The notes below the pieces were generated by a model that made no database searches, was not told the DNA's origin, and worked only from the letters and a program-made list of their open reading frames with translations. Shown here one piece after another: positions 24,239 through 32,477 of a DNA stretch of 64,000 nt (its first letter is position 1; the number at the start of each line of letters is the position of its first letter). The stretch is taken from positions 1 through 64,000 of the forward strand of contig CAVZDD010000003.1 of assembly GCA_963773945.1 (NCBI GenBank), given 5' to 3'. The DNA is from JAKIWV01 sp963773945 (GTDB taxonomy: Archaea; Thermoplasmatota; Thermoplasmata; Lutacidiplasmatales; UBA184). Both the position numbers and the translations under genes were made by a program.

Positions 24239-25672
24239 TTGGACGTCAAGACCCGGGTCCCCATTCGTCCCTCGTCGGGCGACCTCTGGTTCTTCTCGTA
24301 TCTCCCGCTCTCCATCTCCGATGGAATCGCCACGCCGCTGATCCCCCTTCTCGCCCTGGTGGAGTTCCGGGCGCAACCGATCGTCGTCATCCTGATCATT
24401 GCCGCGAGCGGAATCAGCCAGGTCCCGTTCACGATCCTGTGGGGGAATCTGTCCGACCGAATCTCCCACCGGAAGTACTTTCTCGTCGGCTCCTTCCTGG
24501 CCACGGGCGCCGCGTTAATCCTGATCGCCTTGGCGCACAACATTTTTTCGTACTTCTGGCTCAACGTCGGCGAAGGGCTCGCTTCCGCCGCCAGCGCACC
24601 GATCGGAACCATGCTCCTCCTCGAGACCCGGCACAAACGTTGGTGGCCTCAGGACATCGGCCTCTTCGAACTCATCTCCGGGATCGGAACGACGGCGGGG
24701 CTCGCGCTCGGCTTCGTGTGGTTGATCGTGTTCAGCCACGGCTCGGCGTCGGCCGTCCTGATCAGCGCGCTCGAGTCGCTGCTCGTCGTTGCCGGGGTCC
24801 TCGCCCTCCTCTCCTCCCTCCTTGCGCTGGTCTGGATCGAAGAACCGCTGCATCGGATCGAACGACGGACCGTGGCCGAACTGCTCAACCTGCAGCGCGG
24901 CATCGTCGAACGGTTCCGAGTGATGCGCCGCCGGGTCACGAGTATCCTCGAACTGACCCGCGCTCCAGAGGAACCGCTCCCCGGGCGCGAGTGGCTCTTC
25001 CTCGTCGCGCTCGCGATCATGTCGGTCGGCTTCTTCCTGTTCTACGGCCCCTTCCCCGTTTACCTCGTGCAGGTTGCGAAACTCAAGGATGCCCAGGTGT
25101 TTATCGTCTATCTGGCCTCGAGCGCGGCGTCGACCTCGCTCTTCTTTCCGTCCGGCAAGGCCGTGGAGTGGCACTCCCCCAAGCTCGTGTTCCTCGAGAG
25201 CCTGGTGGCCCGCTTCGCCCTGATTCCCCTCTTCCTGCCGGTGCTCTTCACGCTCGTATTCGTGCCCGGTTCGCTGGCGCTGGTGGGCTGGTTGGCCCTG
25301 TTGAACGCCTTCATGGGAATCACCTGGGCGTTCATGAGCACCGCGAGCACGCTGTTCCTCGTCCGACTCGCCGGAAGGGCAAGCCGGGGCCGCGCGTTGG
25401 GCCTCTACAACGCGGTGGCCGGTTTCGGGGGTTTGATCGGAACCATCGCGGGCGCGCTGGCCTATTCGGCCTGGGGGGTCAACGTGACGTACATCGCAGC
25501 CGCCGTCGTGGTGCTGGTGGGAGCGGCACTCCTCGTTCCCATCCCCTACCACATGTTCGCCGTCTCGAACTCCATGCGACGCCGCCGACTGGGCACGACG
25601 CGCGCGGTGAGTCCTCGAGCGCTGGGGCGCCGTCCCGCAGCCCGGGAGCACCCATCCCGCGGCGACCAGTGA
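24239..25672 (+). CDS. major facilitator superfamily transporter
   Basis: About 12 hydrophobic helices over 477 aa; a solute transporter in the cell membrane. The loop between helices 2 and 3 reads GNLSDRISHRKYF, the MFS signature GxLxDRxGRR. A charged loop of about 60 residues separates the two halves (near 195-255). The C-terminal tail is Arg-rich. No earlier ATG or GTG is available, so TTG at 24239 is used, with ggag 5 nt before it. The substrate is unknown. Confidence 0.88.
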   Translation: MDVKTRVPIRPSSGDLWFFSYLPLSISDGIATPLIPLLALVEFRAQPIVVILIIAASGISQVPFTILWGNLSDRISHRKYFLVGSFLATGAALILIALAHNIFSYFWLNVGEGLASAASAPIGTMLLLETRHKRWWPQDIGLFELISGIGTTAGLALGFVWLIVFSHGSASAVLISALESLLVVAGVLALLSSLLALVWIEEPLHRIERRTVAELLNLQRGIVERFRVMRRRVTSILELTRAPEEPLPGREWLFLVALAIMSVGFFLFYGPFPVYLVQVAKLKDAQVFIVYLASSAASTSLFFPSGKAVEWHSPKLVFLESLVARFALIPLFLPVLFTLVFVPGSLALVGWLALLNAFMGITWAFMSTASTLFLVRLAGRASRGRALGLYNAVAGFGGLIGTIAGALAYSAWGVNVTYIAAAVVVLVGAALLVPIPYHMFAVSNSMRRRRLGTTRAVSPRALGRRPAAREHPSRGDQ

Positions 25673-25738
25673 GCCCTGGAGTCGCTCGAGAGCCGCCACC
25701 GACGGCGTTCTAAGGCACCCCGGCTACGCCCCGGCGCG

Positions 25739-26617
25739 GTGTTGGAGTTCGTCTCGTTCGCCATTTCGCCCATCGAGTTCATCGTTCTTCTGACGCTGTT
25801 CTCGGTTGCCGCGGGTCTCATGGGGGCCCTGCTGGGGCTCGGCGGAGGGCTCTTCACGGTCCCCGTGATGATTGTGCTTTTTGGGGTCGACGCCCAGACC
25901 GCCATCGTGGCGAGTCTCGTGGGCGTCATCGCCACGTCAAGCGGATCGGCGTCCGCCTACGTCCTCGAGGGTTTCTCCGACCTTCGGGTCGCGATGTTCC
26001 TCGAAGTCGCCACCGTCATCGGAGCCATCCTGGGGGCGGGGGTGTCCGTCACCCTGCTATCGGGCCGGTCGCAGATTCTGACCCTGATTTTCGTACCCGT
26101 GGTCATTCTGTCGGCCGTTCTCATGTATCGGACCCGCACGACGGACGCCCAACCGAACCCCCCGCGGGACGCGTGGGCCGACCGGCTCCAACTGCACGGT
26201 CGATACTTCTCCATCGTCCGCAACACCTGGGTGGACTACCGGGTGACCGGAACCAAGCGCGGACTCGTGGTGTCCGGAATGGCGGGTATGGTCTCTTCTC
26301 TGTTAGGAATCGGCGGCGGCGTGTTCTACGTCCCCGGAATGAACACCCTGATGAACATCCCCGTCCGCGTGGCGACCGCCACATCCAACTTCATGATCGG
26401 GGTGACCGCGACGGCCGGGGCACTCGTGTACCTCTTCTTCGGTCATCTGGCCTTAGGCCTCGCGGCCCCGTTGGTTGTCGGGATTCTTATCGGCAGTCTG
26501 GTCGGGGCGCGCCTTCACCGGACCACCCCGGCCACCACGCTCAAAGCACTCTTCATTCCGATTTTGGGGCTCGCGGCGGCGGTCATGTTCCTCCGAGGGA
26601 TCGGGGTCATCCAATGA
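25739..26617 (+). CDS. TauE/SafE (TSUP) family membrane transporter
   Basis: 292-aa membrane protein with about 8 helices in two halves, each beginning with a Gly-rich turn: GALLGLGGGLFTVPVMI and SSLLGIGGGVFYVPGMN. Family members export or import sulfite, sulfoacetate or similar anions. The GTG start (a TTG follows directly) lies 28 nt after the box gttctaag (25707-25714). The stop overlaps the DUF1634 start (ATGA), a pairing often seen for this family. Confidence 0.9.
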   Translation: MLEFVSFAISPIEFIVLLTLFSVAAGLMGALLGLGGGLFTVPVMIVLFGVDAQTAIVASLVGVIATSSGSASAYVLEGFSDLRVAMFLEVATVIGAILGAGVSVTLLSGRSQILTLIFVPVVILSAVLMYRTRTTDAQPNPPRDAWADRLQLHGRYFSIVRNTWVDYRVTGTKRGLVVSGMAGMVSSLLGIGGGVFYVPGMNTLMNIPVRVATATSNFMIGVTATAGALVYLFFGHLALGLAAPLVVGILIGSLVGARLHRTTPATTLKALFIPILGLAAAVMFLRGIGVIQ

Positions 26618-27024
26618 CCGAGGGGAAACCCCCGGGCCGGTCCCCTCGTCCCGGCGAGGAGGAGCACGTTCCCCCCGCCTTGGCCAGGTTGATCTCCCTC
26701 ACGCTGAGAATTGGAGTGGGTTTGTCCGCCCTGCTGGCCCTCGTCGGACTCGCCCGGCTTCTGATGGGCCCGGCGGCCGGCTTCACGTCCGCGACGGTGC
26801 ACCCGGCCGCGTTTGTGGGCTCGGCATTCATTGCTGGACTGGCTCACGGTCAGGCCGTTGACATCCTGCTGCTTGCGTTTCTCGTGTTGATCCTCACCCC
26901 GCTCGTTCGAGTGATCATTTCGGCCGCACTCTTCGCGTCGGTGCACGACCGTCCGTTCACCCTTCTCACGCTGACCGTCCTCCTCCTGCTGGGGGCGAGC
27001 GTGCTAGTCGCCGTGGCCACCTAG
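26614..27024 (+). CDS. DUF1634 membrane protein
   Basis: 136 aa with three hydrophobic helices (about 28-52, 82-106 and 114-134). The motif LRIGVGLSALLALVGLARLL begins the first helix, and LAFLVLILTPLVRVIISAAL the second. DUF1634 proteins are regularly encoded beside TauE/SafE transporters and are probably accessory subunits. Translation is coupled to the upstream gene by an ATGA overlap. Confidence 0.85.
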   Translation: MTEGKPPGRSPRPGEEEHVPPALARLISLTLRIGVGLSALLALVGLARLLMGPAAGFTSATVHPAAFVGSAFIAGLAHGQAVDILLLAFLVLILTPLVRVIISAALFASVHDRPFTLLTLTVLLLLGASVLVAVAT

Positions 27025-27038
27025 GAAGGTCGGACGCC

Positions 27039-27527
27039 TTAGCGGAGAGTAGCCCACCACAGGGTCCGAATCAGATACCCGAGGCAGAGATTGGCCAGGA
27101 ATCCTTCCATCTCGGGAGGATAATCCCGGATGACCGCCGTACGGAAGAGGAGCTCCCCGGATGCGACGAGCTCGGTGCCTTTGAGGACCCCAAATCGTCC
27201 CGTCAGCTTCTCGGTGATCGTGTAGGAGGCGGAAGCGTAATCGAACGTTATCGGGCCGAAGACCGTCGACTTCGTCCGCCATTTCTGCTCGCCCACCTGG
27301 ATCAGGATCTCGTCCTTCTTCGGCTGGTAGGTGACCGTCGAATGAATCTGGCCCTCGTCGCTGGCCCGCACGGTCTCGTACCGCGTCGAGAACAGGAGCG
27401 CGATCCGATGGGAGAGCGCTCCTCCTCCGCCTTCCGCCATGGGCGTGCAGGTCCAGGACTCGCCGCCCACCTCCATCTCGATGACATTGCGCAGAACACG
27501 CGCGGTCGCCCGAATCATGTCGTCCAT
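27039..27527 (-). CDS. hypothetical protein, 162 aa
   Basis: Family not recognised. Beta-rich and probably soluble, with FGPITFDYASASYTITEK as a central strand pair and a hydrophobic C-terminal end (NLCLGYLIRTLWWATLR). The pattern recalls a lipocalin- or tubby-like barrel but cannot be assigned. An in-frame ATG at 27518 is an alternative start. Divergent from truD. Confidence 0.6.
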   Translation of the reverse strand: MDDMIRATARVLRNVIEMEVGGESWTCTPMAEGGGGALSHRIALLFSTRYETVRASDEGQIHSTVTYQPKKDEILIQVGEQKWRTKSTVFGPITFDYASASYTITEKLTGRFGVLKGTELVASGELLFRTAVIRDYPPEMEGFLANLCLGYLIRTLWWATLR

Positions 27528-27584
27528 AGGAAGGACCGTACGGTGGGGCTATGTCCTTTGTGCTGAAGTCCCCTCGAGGCCAAG

Positions 27585-28934
27585 GTGGTGGGTCGATGGC
27601 TCCCGCCCGAGGACGAACGCTTCCTCGGGCTTGATTTCTACGCGACCGAGGCACCCGGCCTTGGGGGCCGGCTCAAGCGCGACCCGGAGGACTTCCGGGT
27701 CCAGGAGCTGTCGGCCTACCCGATTCCAGACCCCGAAGGGCCGGTCACGATCCTCCGCGTGGAGAGCCAGGGCTGGGAGCAGCACGAACTCACCGACCGC
27801 ATCGCGCAGCAGTTGGGACTCTCTGCGCAGGCGATCCGATGGGCCGGCACGAAGGACCGCCGGGCCATCGCCGAACGGATCCTGTCCTACCGGGGACCAC
27901 CCCCGGCGCCCGGACGAATCGCGATTCACAACGTGGAGGTCCGCGAAATCTACCGTGCCCGAGAGGAACTGGTCCTGGGCCATCACTACGGGAATCGGTT
28001 CGACATTCGGCTCCGAGAAGTTCCGGGGGCCCCCGACGAAGTGCAGCAACGGGCCCATGCCGTTCGGGGGGAGCTGGCGTCGGCCCGGGGCTTTCCGAAC
28101 TTCTTCGGAGCCCAACGGTTCGGTGAGGTTCGCCCGATGACGCATTCGGTCGGACGGGCGCTGGTACAGGGCGACGTCGCCCGAGCCGTCGACATCTACC
28201 TGTGCGCGATCCCGCCGGGCGAAGTCCCCTTGGGGGCCGCCGCCCGGACGTCCTACGCCGAACATCGAGACCCCGTGCGGGCCTTGCGCGAATTCCCGCC
28301 GGCGTTGCGATTCGAGCGACAGCTCCTCGACCATCTGGCCCGGGGGCAACCGCCCGCGCGAGCACTGCGGGCCCTCGGTCGGCCCCTCCGTACGCTGTTC
28401 ATCCACGCCTATCAGGCCCACTTGTTCAACCGGTACCTTTCCCACCGATGGAAGGCCGGACTCTCGCTGCTGGAGCCGTCGACCGGGGATTGGCTCCTCC
28501 GCGTCGCCCGGGACGGAACCGTGCCCGGTCGGGACCCGATCCCCGTGTCCGACGACAACCTCGTGGAAGCTCGTGCGCTGACGGCGGAAGGAAAGGCGCG
28601 TCTCGTCGGACCGCTCGTCGGGTACGCCACTCGGGCGCTTCAGGGCCCCGGGGGAGACCTCTTCGAGGCGATACTGAGAGAAGACGGCGTGAGCCGCGAC
28701 CAGTTCCGGCTTCCGGCAACTCCGGACTTGGCGAGCGCCGGGAACTGGCGACCGTTCTGGTGTCCCTTGCCGCCGATCGACATTCGTTGGGACCCGCCGG
28801 GACCGGATGGCGGCCTCCGATTCACGTTCAATCTACCCCGCGGCACCTACGCCACGGTCCTGTTGCGCGAATTCACGAAACGGGGCGGGGAACTGATGGC
28901 CGGTGGCCCGGTACCGCCGGTCGCCGACACGTGA
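27585..28934 (+). CDS. truD: tRNA pseudouridine(13) synthase
   Basis: Makes pseudouridine at tRNA position 13 (and 35 in some archaeal pre-tRNAs). The catalytic Asp is Asp91 in AGTKDRRAI. RDPEDFRVQEL near residues 32-42 and GFPNFFGAQRFG at 169-180 are family signatures, and the large TRUD insertion domain follows. The length of 449 aa is usual for archaeal TruD. GTG at 27585 is followed directly by a second GTG, so the start may shift by one codon. Confidence 0.95.
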   Translation: MVGRWLPPEDERFLGLDFYATEAPGLGGRLKRDPEDFRVQELSAYPIPDPEGPVTILRVESQGWEQHELTDRIAQQLGLSAQAIRWAGTKDRRAIAERILSYRGPPPAPGRIAIHNVEVREIYRAREELVLGHHYGNRFDIRLREVPGAPDEVQQRAHAVRGELASARGFPNFFGAQRFGEVRPMTHSVGRALVQGDVARAVDIYLCAIPPGEVPLGAAARTSYAEHRDPVRALREFPPALRFERQLLDHLARGQPPARALRALGRPLRTLFIHAYQAHLFNRYLSHRWKAGLSLLEPSTGDWLLRVARDGTVPGRDPIPVSDDNLVEARALTAEGKARLVGPLVGYATRALQGPGGDLFEAILREDGVSRDQFRLPATPDLASAGNWRPFWCPLPPIDIRWDPPGPDGGLRFTFNLPRGTYATVLLREFTKRGGELMAGGPVPPVADT

Positions 28935-28943
28935 AACCGAGGG

Positions 28944-28952
28944 TTCTAATAC
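28944..28952 (+). promoter_or_regulatory. TATA-like box of the KaiC-like gene pair
   Basis: ttctaatac is centred 41 nt before the ATG at 28989, giving a leader of about 14 nt for the two-gene unit. Confidence 0.5.
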
Positions 28953-28988
28953 CGGACCGGGCGGTCGAACCCTTGGTTCCGGGACCGA

Positions 28989-29909
28989 ATGACGGCACAG
29001 CTTCCAGCGGGCCCCGTGACTCGGTCGTCGCTACCTGCCCTTAGAGTGAGCCTGAGCGCCCCGACGGACGCTCGCATCCCAACCGGTGTCGGAGATTTCG
29101 ACTCCGTCGCCGGAGGAATCCCCGTCGGATCGGTCGTTTTACTGACGGGCGAGGCAGGCGCGGGCCACCAGGAATTCGCCCTGACGTCGGCGACCCACCT
29201 GATGTTCTCCTACGATGCCGAACGCCTCCACAAGTTCTACCTGGGGAGCGTCAAAGGAAACTTCGTTTACCCCGCGGGGGTCGCCTACGTCAGCCTGAGC
29301 CGTTCCCGGGAGCAGGTCGTCCGCGAAGTCGAGATCTCCTTCGAACCGTCGCACCACGCCTCGTTCGTCCGTCACCTGATCTTCCACGATCTTTCCTCGA
29401 TCTACTTTTCCGATACCGTGGTTCCCCGCGCCTGGGCCCAGACATCGGCCCCGCTCCTGGCGCAACTCGCCGACTCGAATGCCGCGACCGTTGGCAGCGA
29501 CCCCCTCGACGCGATCGTTCGCGCGGTCGAACAGGACGGAAACGGGAACGTCGTCATCGTCGACTCGCTCACCGACCTGCTGGTTCGCCGTAATCTGGAC
29601 CCCGAGGCGATCCTGACCCTGGTCAAGGGGCTTCGCCGTCGCGCCAAGGAGTGGGGGGGCGTAGTCTACCTGCTGCTCTCCCGCGGCGTTGCCCCAGCGG
29701 CGACGGAGCAGGCGTTGGCCGACTCCGTGGACGGCGTGTTTTCGTTCACTTGGTCGACGCACCCCCTGCGCTCGACCCGACAGCGGACGATGCTGATCGA
29801 GAAGTTCATGCCGGTGCTTTCGCACGTTCCGCACGAGCACCAGGGACGGTTCGTGATTCGCGTAAGCTCGCTCACAGGGTTGGTGACCACTCAGTATGAG
29901 CGGATCTGA
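28989..29909 (+). CDS. KaiC-like RecA-fold protein with degenerate Walker A
   Basis: 306 aa. After PTGVGDFDSVAGGIPVGSVV, the usual KaiC/GvpD entry, the P-loop reads TGEAGAGHQEF, so the Walker A Lys is His60 and the Thr is Gln61. ATP hydrolysis is unlikely. A Walker B-like strand VVIVDSLTDLLVRR remains. An insertion of about 45 residues follows the P-loop (MFSYDAERLHKFYLG region). It overlaps by 14 nt the next gene, which codes for an intact KaiC-like ATPase, so the two probably form a hetero-oligomer with one active and one regulatory subunit. Confidence 0.82.
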   Translation: MTAQLPAGPVTRSSLPALRVSLSAPTDARIPTGVGDFDSVAGGIPVGSVVLLTGEAGAGHQEFALTSATHLMFSYDAERLHKFYLGSVKGNFVYPAGVAYVSLSRSREQVVREVEISFEPSHHASFVRHLIFHDLSSIYFSDTVVPRAWAQTSAPLLAQLADSNAATVGSDPLDAIVRAVEQDGNGNVVIVDSLTDLLVRRNLDPEAILTLVKGLRRRAKEWGGVVYLLLSRGVAPAATEQALADSVDGVFSFTWSTHPLRSTRQRTMLIEKFMPVLSHVPHEHQGRFVIRVSSLTGLVTTQYERI

Positions 29910-30621
29910 GGTTGTCCGCAAAGTGCCGACCGGCATCGCCGGCCTCGATGAAATGCTCGGGGGCGGATTCCCGGCAGGCCACGTCGTGCTCGTGACCGGC
30001 CTGGCCGGGACCGGCAAGACCTGCTTCGGCCTCCAGTTCCTCTTCGCCGGACTGACGCAGGGCGAGAAGGGACTCTTCCTCTCCCTCGAGGAGGATGCGA
30101 AGGCGCTGACCGAATCCGCCCGGCAGTTCGGGTGGCCGGCCGAAGAGGCCCTGAAGAACGAATCGCTCCGGTTCTTCCGGCTCGACCCCAAGGAGACGGA
30201 TCGGAACATCCACCGAATCCAGAGCGAACTCCCCAAGGAGCTTGCCAGCTTCGGGGTGAAGCGGATCGTCGTGGACTCCGTCTCGCTCCTGAACATGCTC
30301 AGCGAGACCGAGAGCGGCCGGCGCAACACACTCTTCACCCTCGCTGCGGCCTGCCGGGCCGCCGGCGCGACCACGATCTTCACCGCCGAGGCCAATCCTC
30401 TCCACCCCGAGACCAGCCGGGACGGACTCTCGGAGTATGTGGCCGATGGGGTAATCCTCCTCGGATACAGCACCGCCCAGGACGGCCATCGAGTCGGACT
30501 GTCGCTCCGCGTGCTCAAGATGCGAAGGACCGCCCACACGCGCAGCGTGCAACCGTACCAGATCACTCCGACCGGCCTCCGCGTGGATGCGAAGGCGGTT
30601 GATTTCGGCAATTCCTTCTAG
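29896..30621 (+). CDS. KaiC-like (GvpD/RadA-related) ATPase
   Basis: 241-aa single RecA-fold domain. The entry VPTGIAGLDEMLGGGFPAGH is classic for the KaiC/GvpD group, Walker A is GLAGTGKT at residues 35-42, LSLEEDAKAL carries the catalytic Glu pair, and RIVVDSVSLLNML is Walker B. Archaeal single-domain KaiC proteins act in signalling and motility regulation; no chemotaxis or archaellum gene lies nearby. The partner is the degenerate paralogue just upstream. Confidence 0.9.
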   Translation: MSGSEVVRKVPTGIAGLDEMLGGGFPAGHVVLVTGLAGTGKTCFGLQFLFAGLTQGEKGLFLSLEEDAKALTESARQFGWPAEEALKNESLRFFRLDPKETDRNIHRIQSELPKELASFGVKRIVVDSVSLLNMLSETESGRRNTLFTLAAACRAAGATTIFTAEANPLHPETSRDGLSEYVADGVILLGYSTAQDGHRVGLSLRVLKMRRTAHTRSVQPYQITPTGLRVDAKAVDFGNSF

Positions 30622-30717
30622 GGCCGACGTCCCAATCTCGAAGACCCCCATGGGCTTCGAGGGCTCGCGGGTCGGTGGGCCGCAATAGAGTAGTACGGCA
30701 GAGTCATACTCCCGAAC

Positions 30718-31197
30718 ATGGGGTGGGTGGCCCGCCAGATCCCGCAGGATTATCCCTCGCAGAAGCCGAAGGATCTCGGCCCCAAGACTCCCCCGGAACC
30801 TCCAGAGCGGCCGTACATGGCAGTCCTAGTGATCGTCATCGCCATCCTCCTCGTGGCGGTGTATGTCGGCTTCTACCTTCCGACGCTGAACAACCCGGTC
30901 AACATCACTTCGCTCAACTTCGCGTCGTCGGACGACGCCTGTGGAACGAACGGCCTCATGTGGGGGTCCTATTCCGTGGGCCTTCATGCGGTGATTCCCT
31001 TCGCGTTCTCAGTGCAGAATGAGAATTCCGCCGTGGCCTGTACGATCCGTTACATCACCACGACGACCACTGGATTCACCGTGAACGGGGCGAACACCCC
31101 TCTCACGGTTCCCGCGTACACAGGGGGGGACGCTTGGTTCAACATCACGGTGCCGGGCCATCCCTACATCGGTGTGCTCGTTATCGATCTGGAGTGA
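30718..31197 (+). CDS. membrane-anchored exported protein
   Basis: 159 aa. Thirty-two cytosolic Pro- and Lys-rich residues precede one membrane helix (about 34-54, MAVLVIVIAILLVAVYVGFY). The remaining 100 residues are Thr/Asn-rich with several N-x-S/T sites and two cysteines (SSDDACGTN, SAVACTIR) that could form a disulphide, consistent with a location outside the cell. The fold looks like a small beta-sandwich. The family is not recognised. The box caatagag lies about 30 nt before the ATG. Confidence 0.65.
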   Translation: MGWVARQIPQDYPSQKPKDLGPKTPPEPPERPYMAVLVIVIAILLVAVYVGFYLPTLNNPVNITSLNFASSDDACGTNGLMWGSYSVGLHAVIPFAFSVQNENSAVACTIRYITTTTTGFTVNGANTPLTVPAYTGGDAWFNITVPGHPYIGVLVIDLE

Positions 31198-31269
31198 GGC
31201 TCGACCCACGGAGCCTGTTTCATTGCCTCTCCGGGCACGCTAAGCGGCGTCGAGAGTCTTCGAACGTCG

Positions 31270-32409
31270 ATGCGGTGGTGCCTGTATGTGGACATGGACG
31301 CGTTCTATGTCTCCTGCGAGCTTCGCGACCGGCCGGAGCTCAAGGGGCTCCCCGTAGCCGTCGGCCCGAACCCGCGGGAAGGCCACCCCCGGGGCGTGGT
31401 GCTTTCCGCGAGCTACGAGGCGCGGAAATTTGGCCTACGAAGCGCGCTGCCCGTCGGCCGGGCCCATGCACTCTGCCCGACCGCCGTGTGGATTCCACCG
31501 GATTTCTCGAAATACGGCGCGGCGGCGAAGGCGGTGCGACAGGTGCTCGGACGATTCAGCCCCGAGGTCGTCCCCTTCAGCATCGATGAAGCCGCGGTGC
31601 TCTTTGACCTCCCGACGGCTGAGGCCGCGCGCGCTCTGGCGATCGAGGTCCAGAAGGCCTTGGCCGCGGAGCTCCAGTTACCGTGTTCGATCGGTGTCTC
31701 GCCGTATCGGACGGTCGCGAAGATCGCCACCGATCGGGCGAAGCCGGGCGGGATCTGCCTGGTCGAGCCGGACGCAACGGCCGAGTTCCTGGCTCCGATG
31801 CGCGTCGGAGCGATCCCCGGCGTGGGCCCCAAGACGCAGGCGATCCTCGAGGGACTCGGGGTCCAGACGATCGGAGACCTCCGAAGGATCGACGCGCACA
31901 CACTCCTCCGGAGGTTTGGCACGTTCGGGGAAGAACTTCGAGCGCTGGCCGCCGGTACCCCTCGCGAGACCGGCGAGATTGAGGTAGGTCCTCCCAAGTC
32001 GCGGAGCTCCGACCAGACCCTCTCGGAGGATACGCGGGACCTCGGCGTACTGGAGGGGGTGGTCCGAGACCTTGCCCGGGAGGCCGCGCTCTCGGTCCAG
32101 TCGGAAGGTTTCCGGTACGAAACCGTCACGCTGCGTTTGCGCTGGGAGGATTTTCAACAGATCCAACGGGGGCGGACCCTCGGCGCCGCTCGGGAAGGCA
32201 GTGAACCCAGTATCCGGGAAGCACTTCGTCTCCTGCGCGAGCTGCTCGAAGAGGAACGGCGCGGACGAAATCGCCGCGTCCGGCTCGCCTCGGTACGGTT
32301 GGGCAGCCTTCACCCCCGGACCGGCCGGCAACGACGCCTCGACCGTTACCTGCGCGAGTCGCGGCCCCGTTCCGGCAATCCCCCGCGCCCAGAAGCCACA
32401 CCGAGCTAG
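31270..32409 (+). CDS. dinB: Y-family DNA polymerase (DNA polymerase IV, Dbh/Dpo4 type)
   Basis: Translesion polymerase, 379 aa. YVDMDAFYVSCELRDRPELK has the first catalytic Asp pair, and FSIDEAAVLFDL supplies Asp-Glu of the second. LSASYEARKFGLRSALPVGRA is the finger region, and the helix-hairpin-helix thumb has IPGVGPKTQAILEGLGVQTI. The little-finger domain starts near residue 235. The end is Arg/Pro-rich and has no clear PCNA box. The ATG lies 28 nt after cgctaagcg (31238-31246). Confidence 0.95.
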   Translation: MRWCLYVDMDAFYVSCELRDRPELKGLPVAVGPNPREGHPRGVVLSASYEARKFGLRSALPVGRAHALCPTAVWIPPDFSKYGAAAKAVRQVLGRFSPEVVPFSIDEAAVLFDLPTAEAARALAIEVQKALAAELQLPCSIGVSPYRTVAKIATDRAKPGGICLVEPDATAEFLAPMRVGAIPGVGPKTQAILEGLGVQTIGDLRRIDAHTLLRRFGTFGEELRALAAGTPRETGEIEVGPPKSRSSDQTLSEDTRDLGVLEGVVRDLAREAALSVQSEGFRYETVTLRLRWEDFQQIQRGRTLGAAREGSEPSIREALRLLRELLEEERRGRNRRVRLASVRLGSLHPRTGRQRRLDRYLRESRPRSGNPPRPEATPS

Positions 32410-32445
32410 CACCGGGAAGTTCCGCGTCCCGCCGAGTCCGCCCAA

Positions 32446-32453
32446 ACGATAAA
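32446..32453 (+). promoter_or_regulatory. TATA-like box of aIF5B
   Basis: acgataaa is centred 29 nt before the ATG at 32478; a leaderless transcript is likely. Confidence 0.55.
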
Positions 32454-32477
32454 GCGGATTCAATCGTCCAGCGCGCC

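Noticed and set aside
24515..25699. A 394-codon open frame antisense to the MFS gene
   Set aside because: Composition (Glu, Arg, Gly, His, Gln rich) is the usual shadow of membrane-helix codons; no promoter and no recognisable motif.
29139..30611. A 490-codon open frame antisense to the KaiC-like pair
   Set aside because: Shadow of two well-supported genes; the sequence is low in similarity to anything known.
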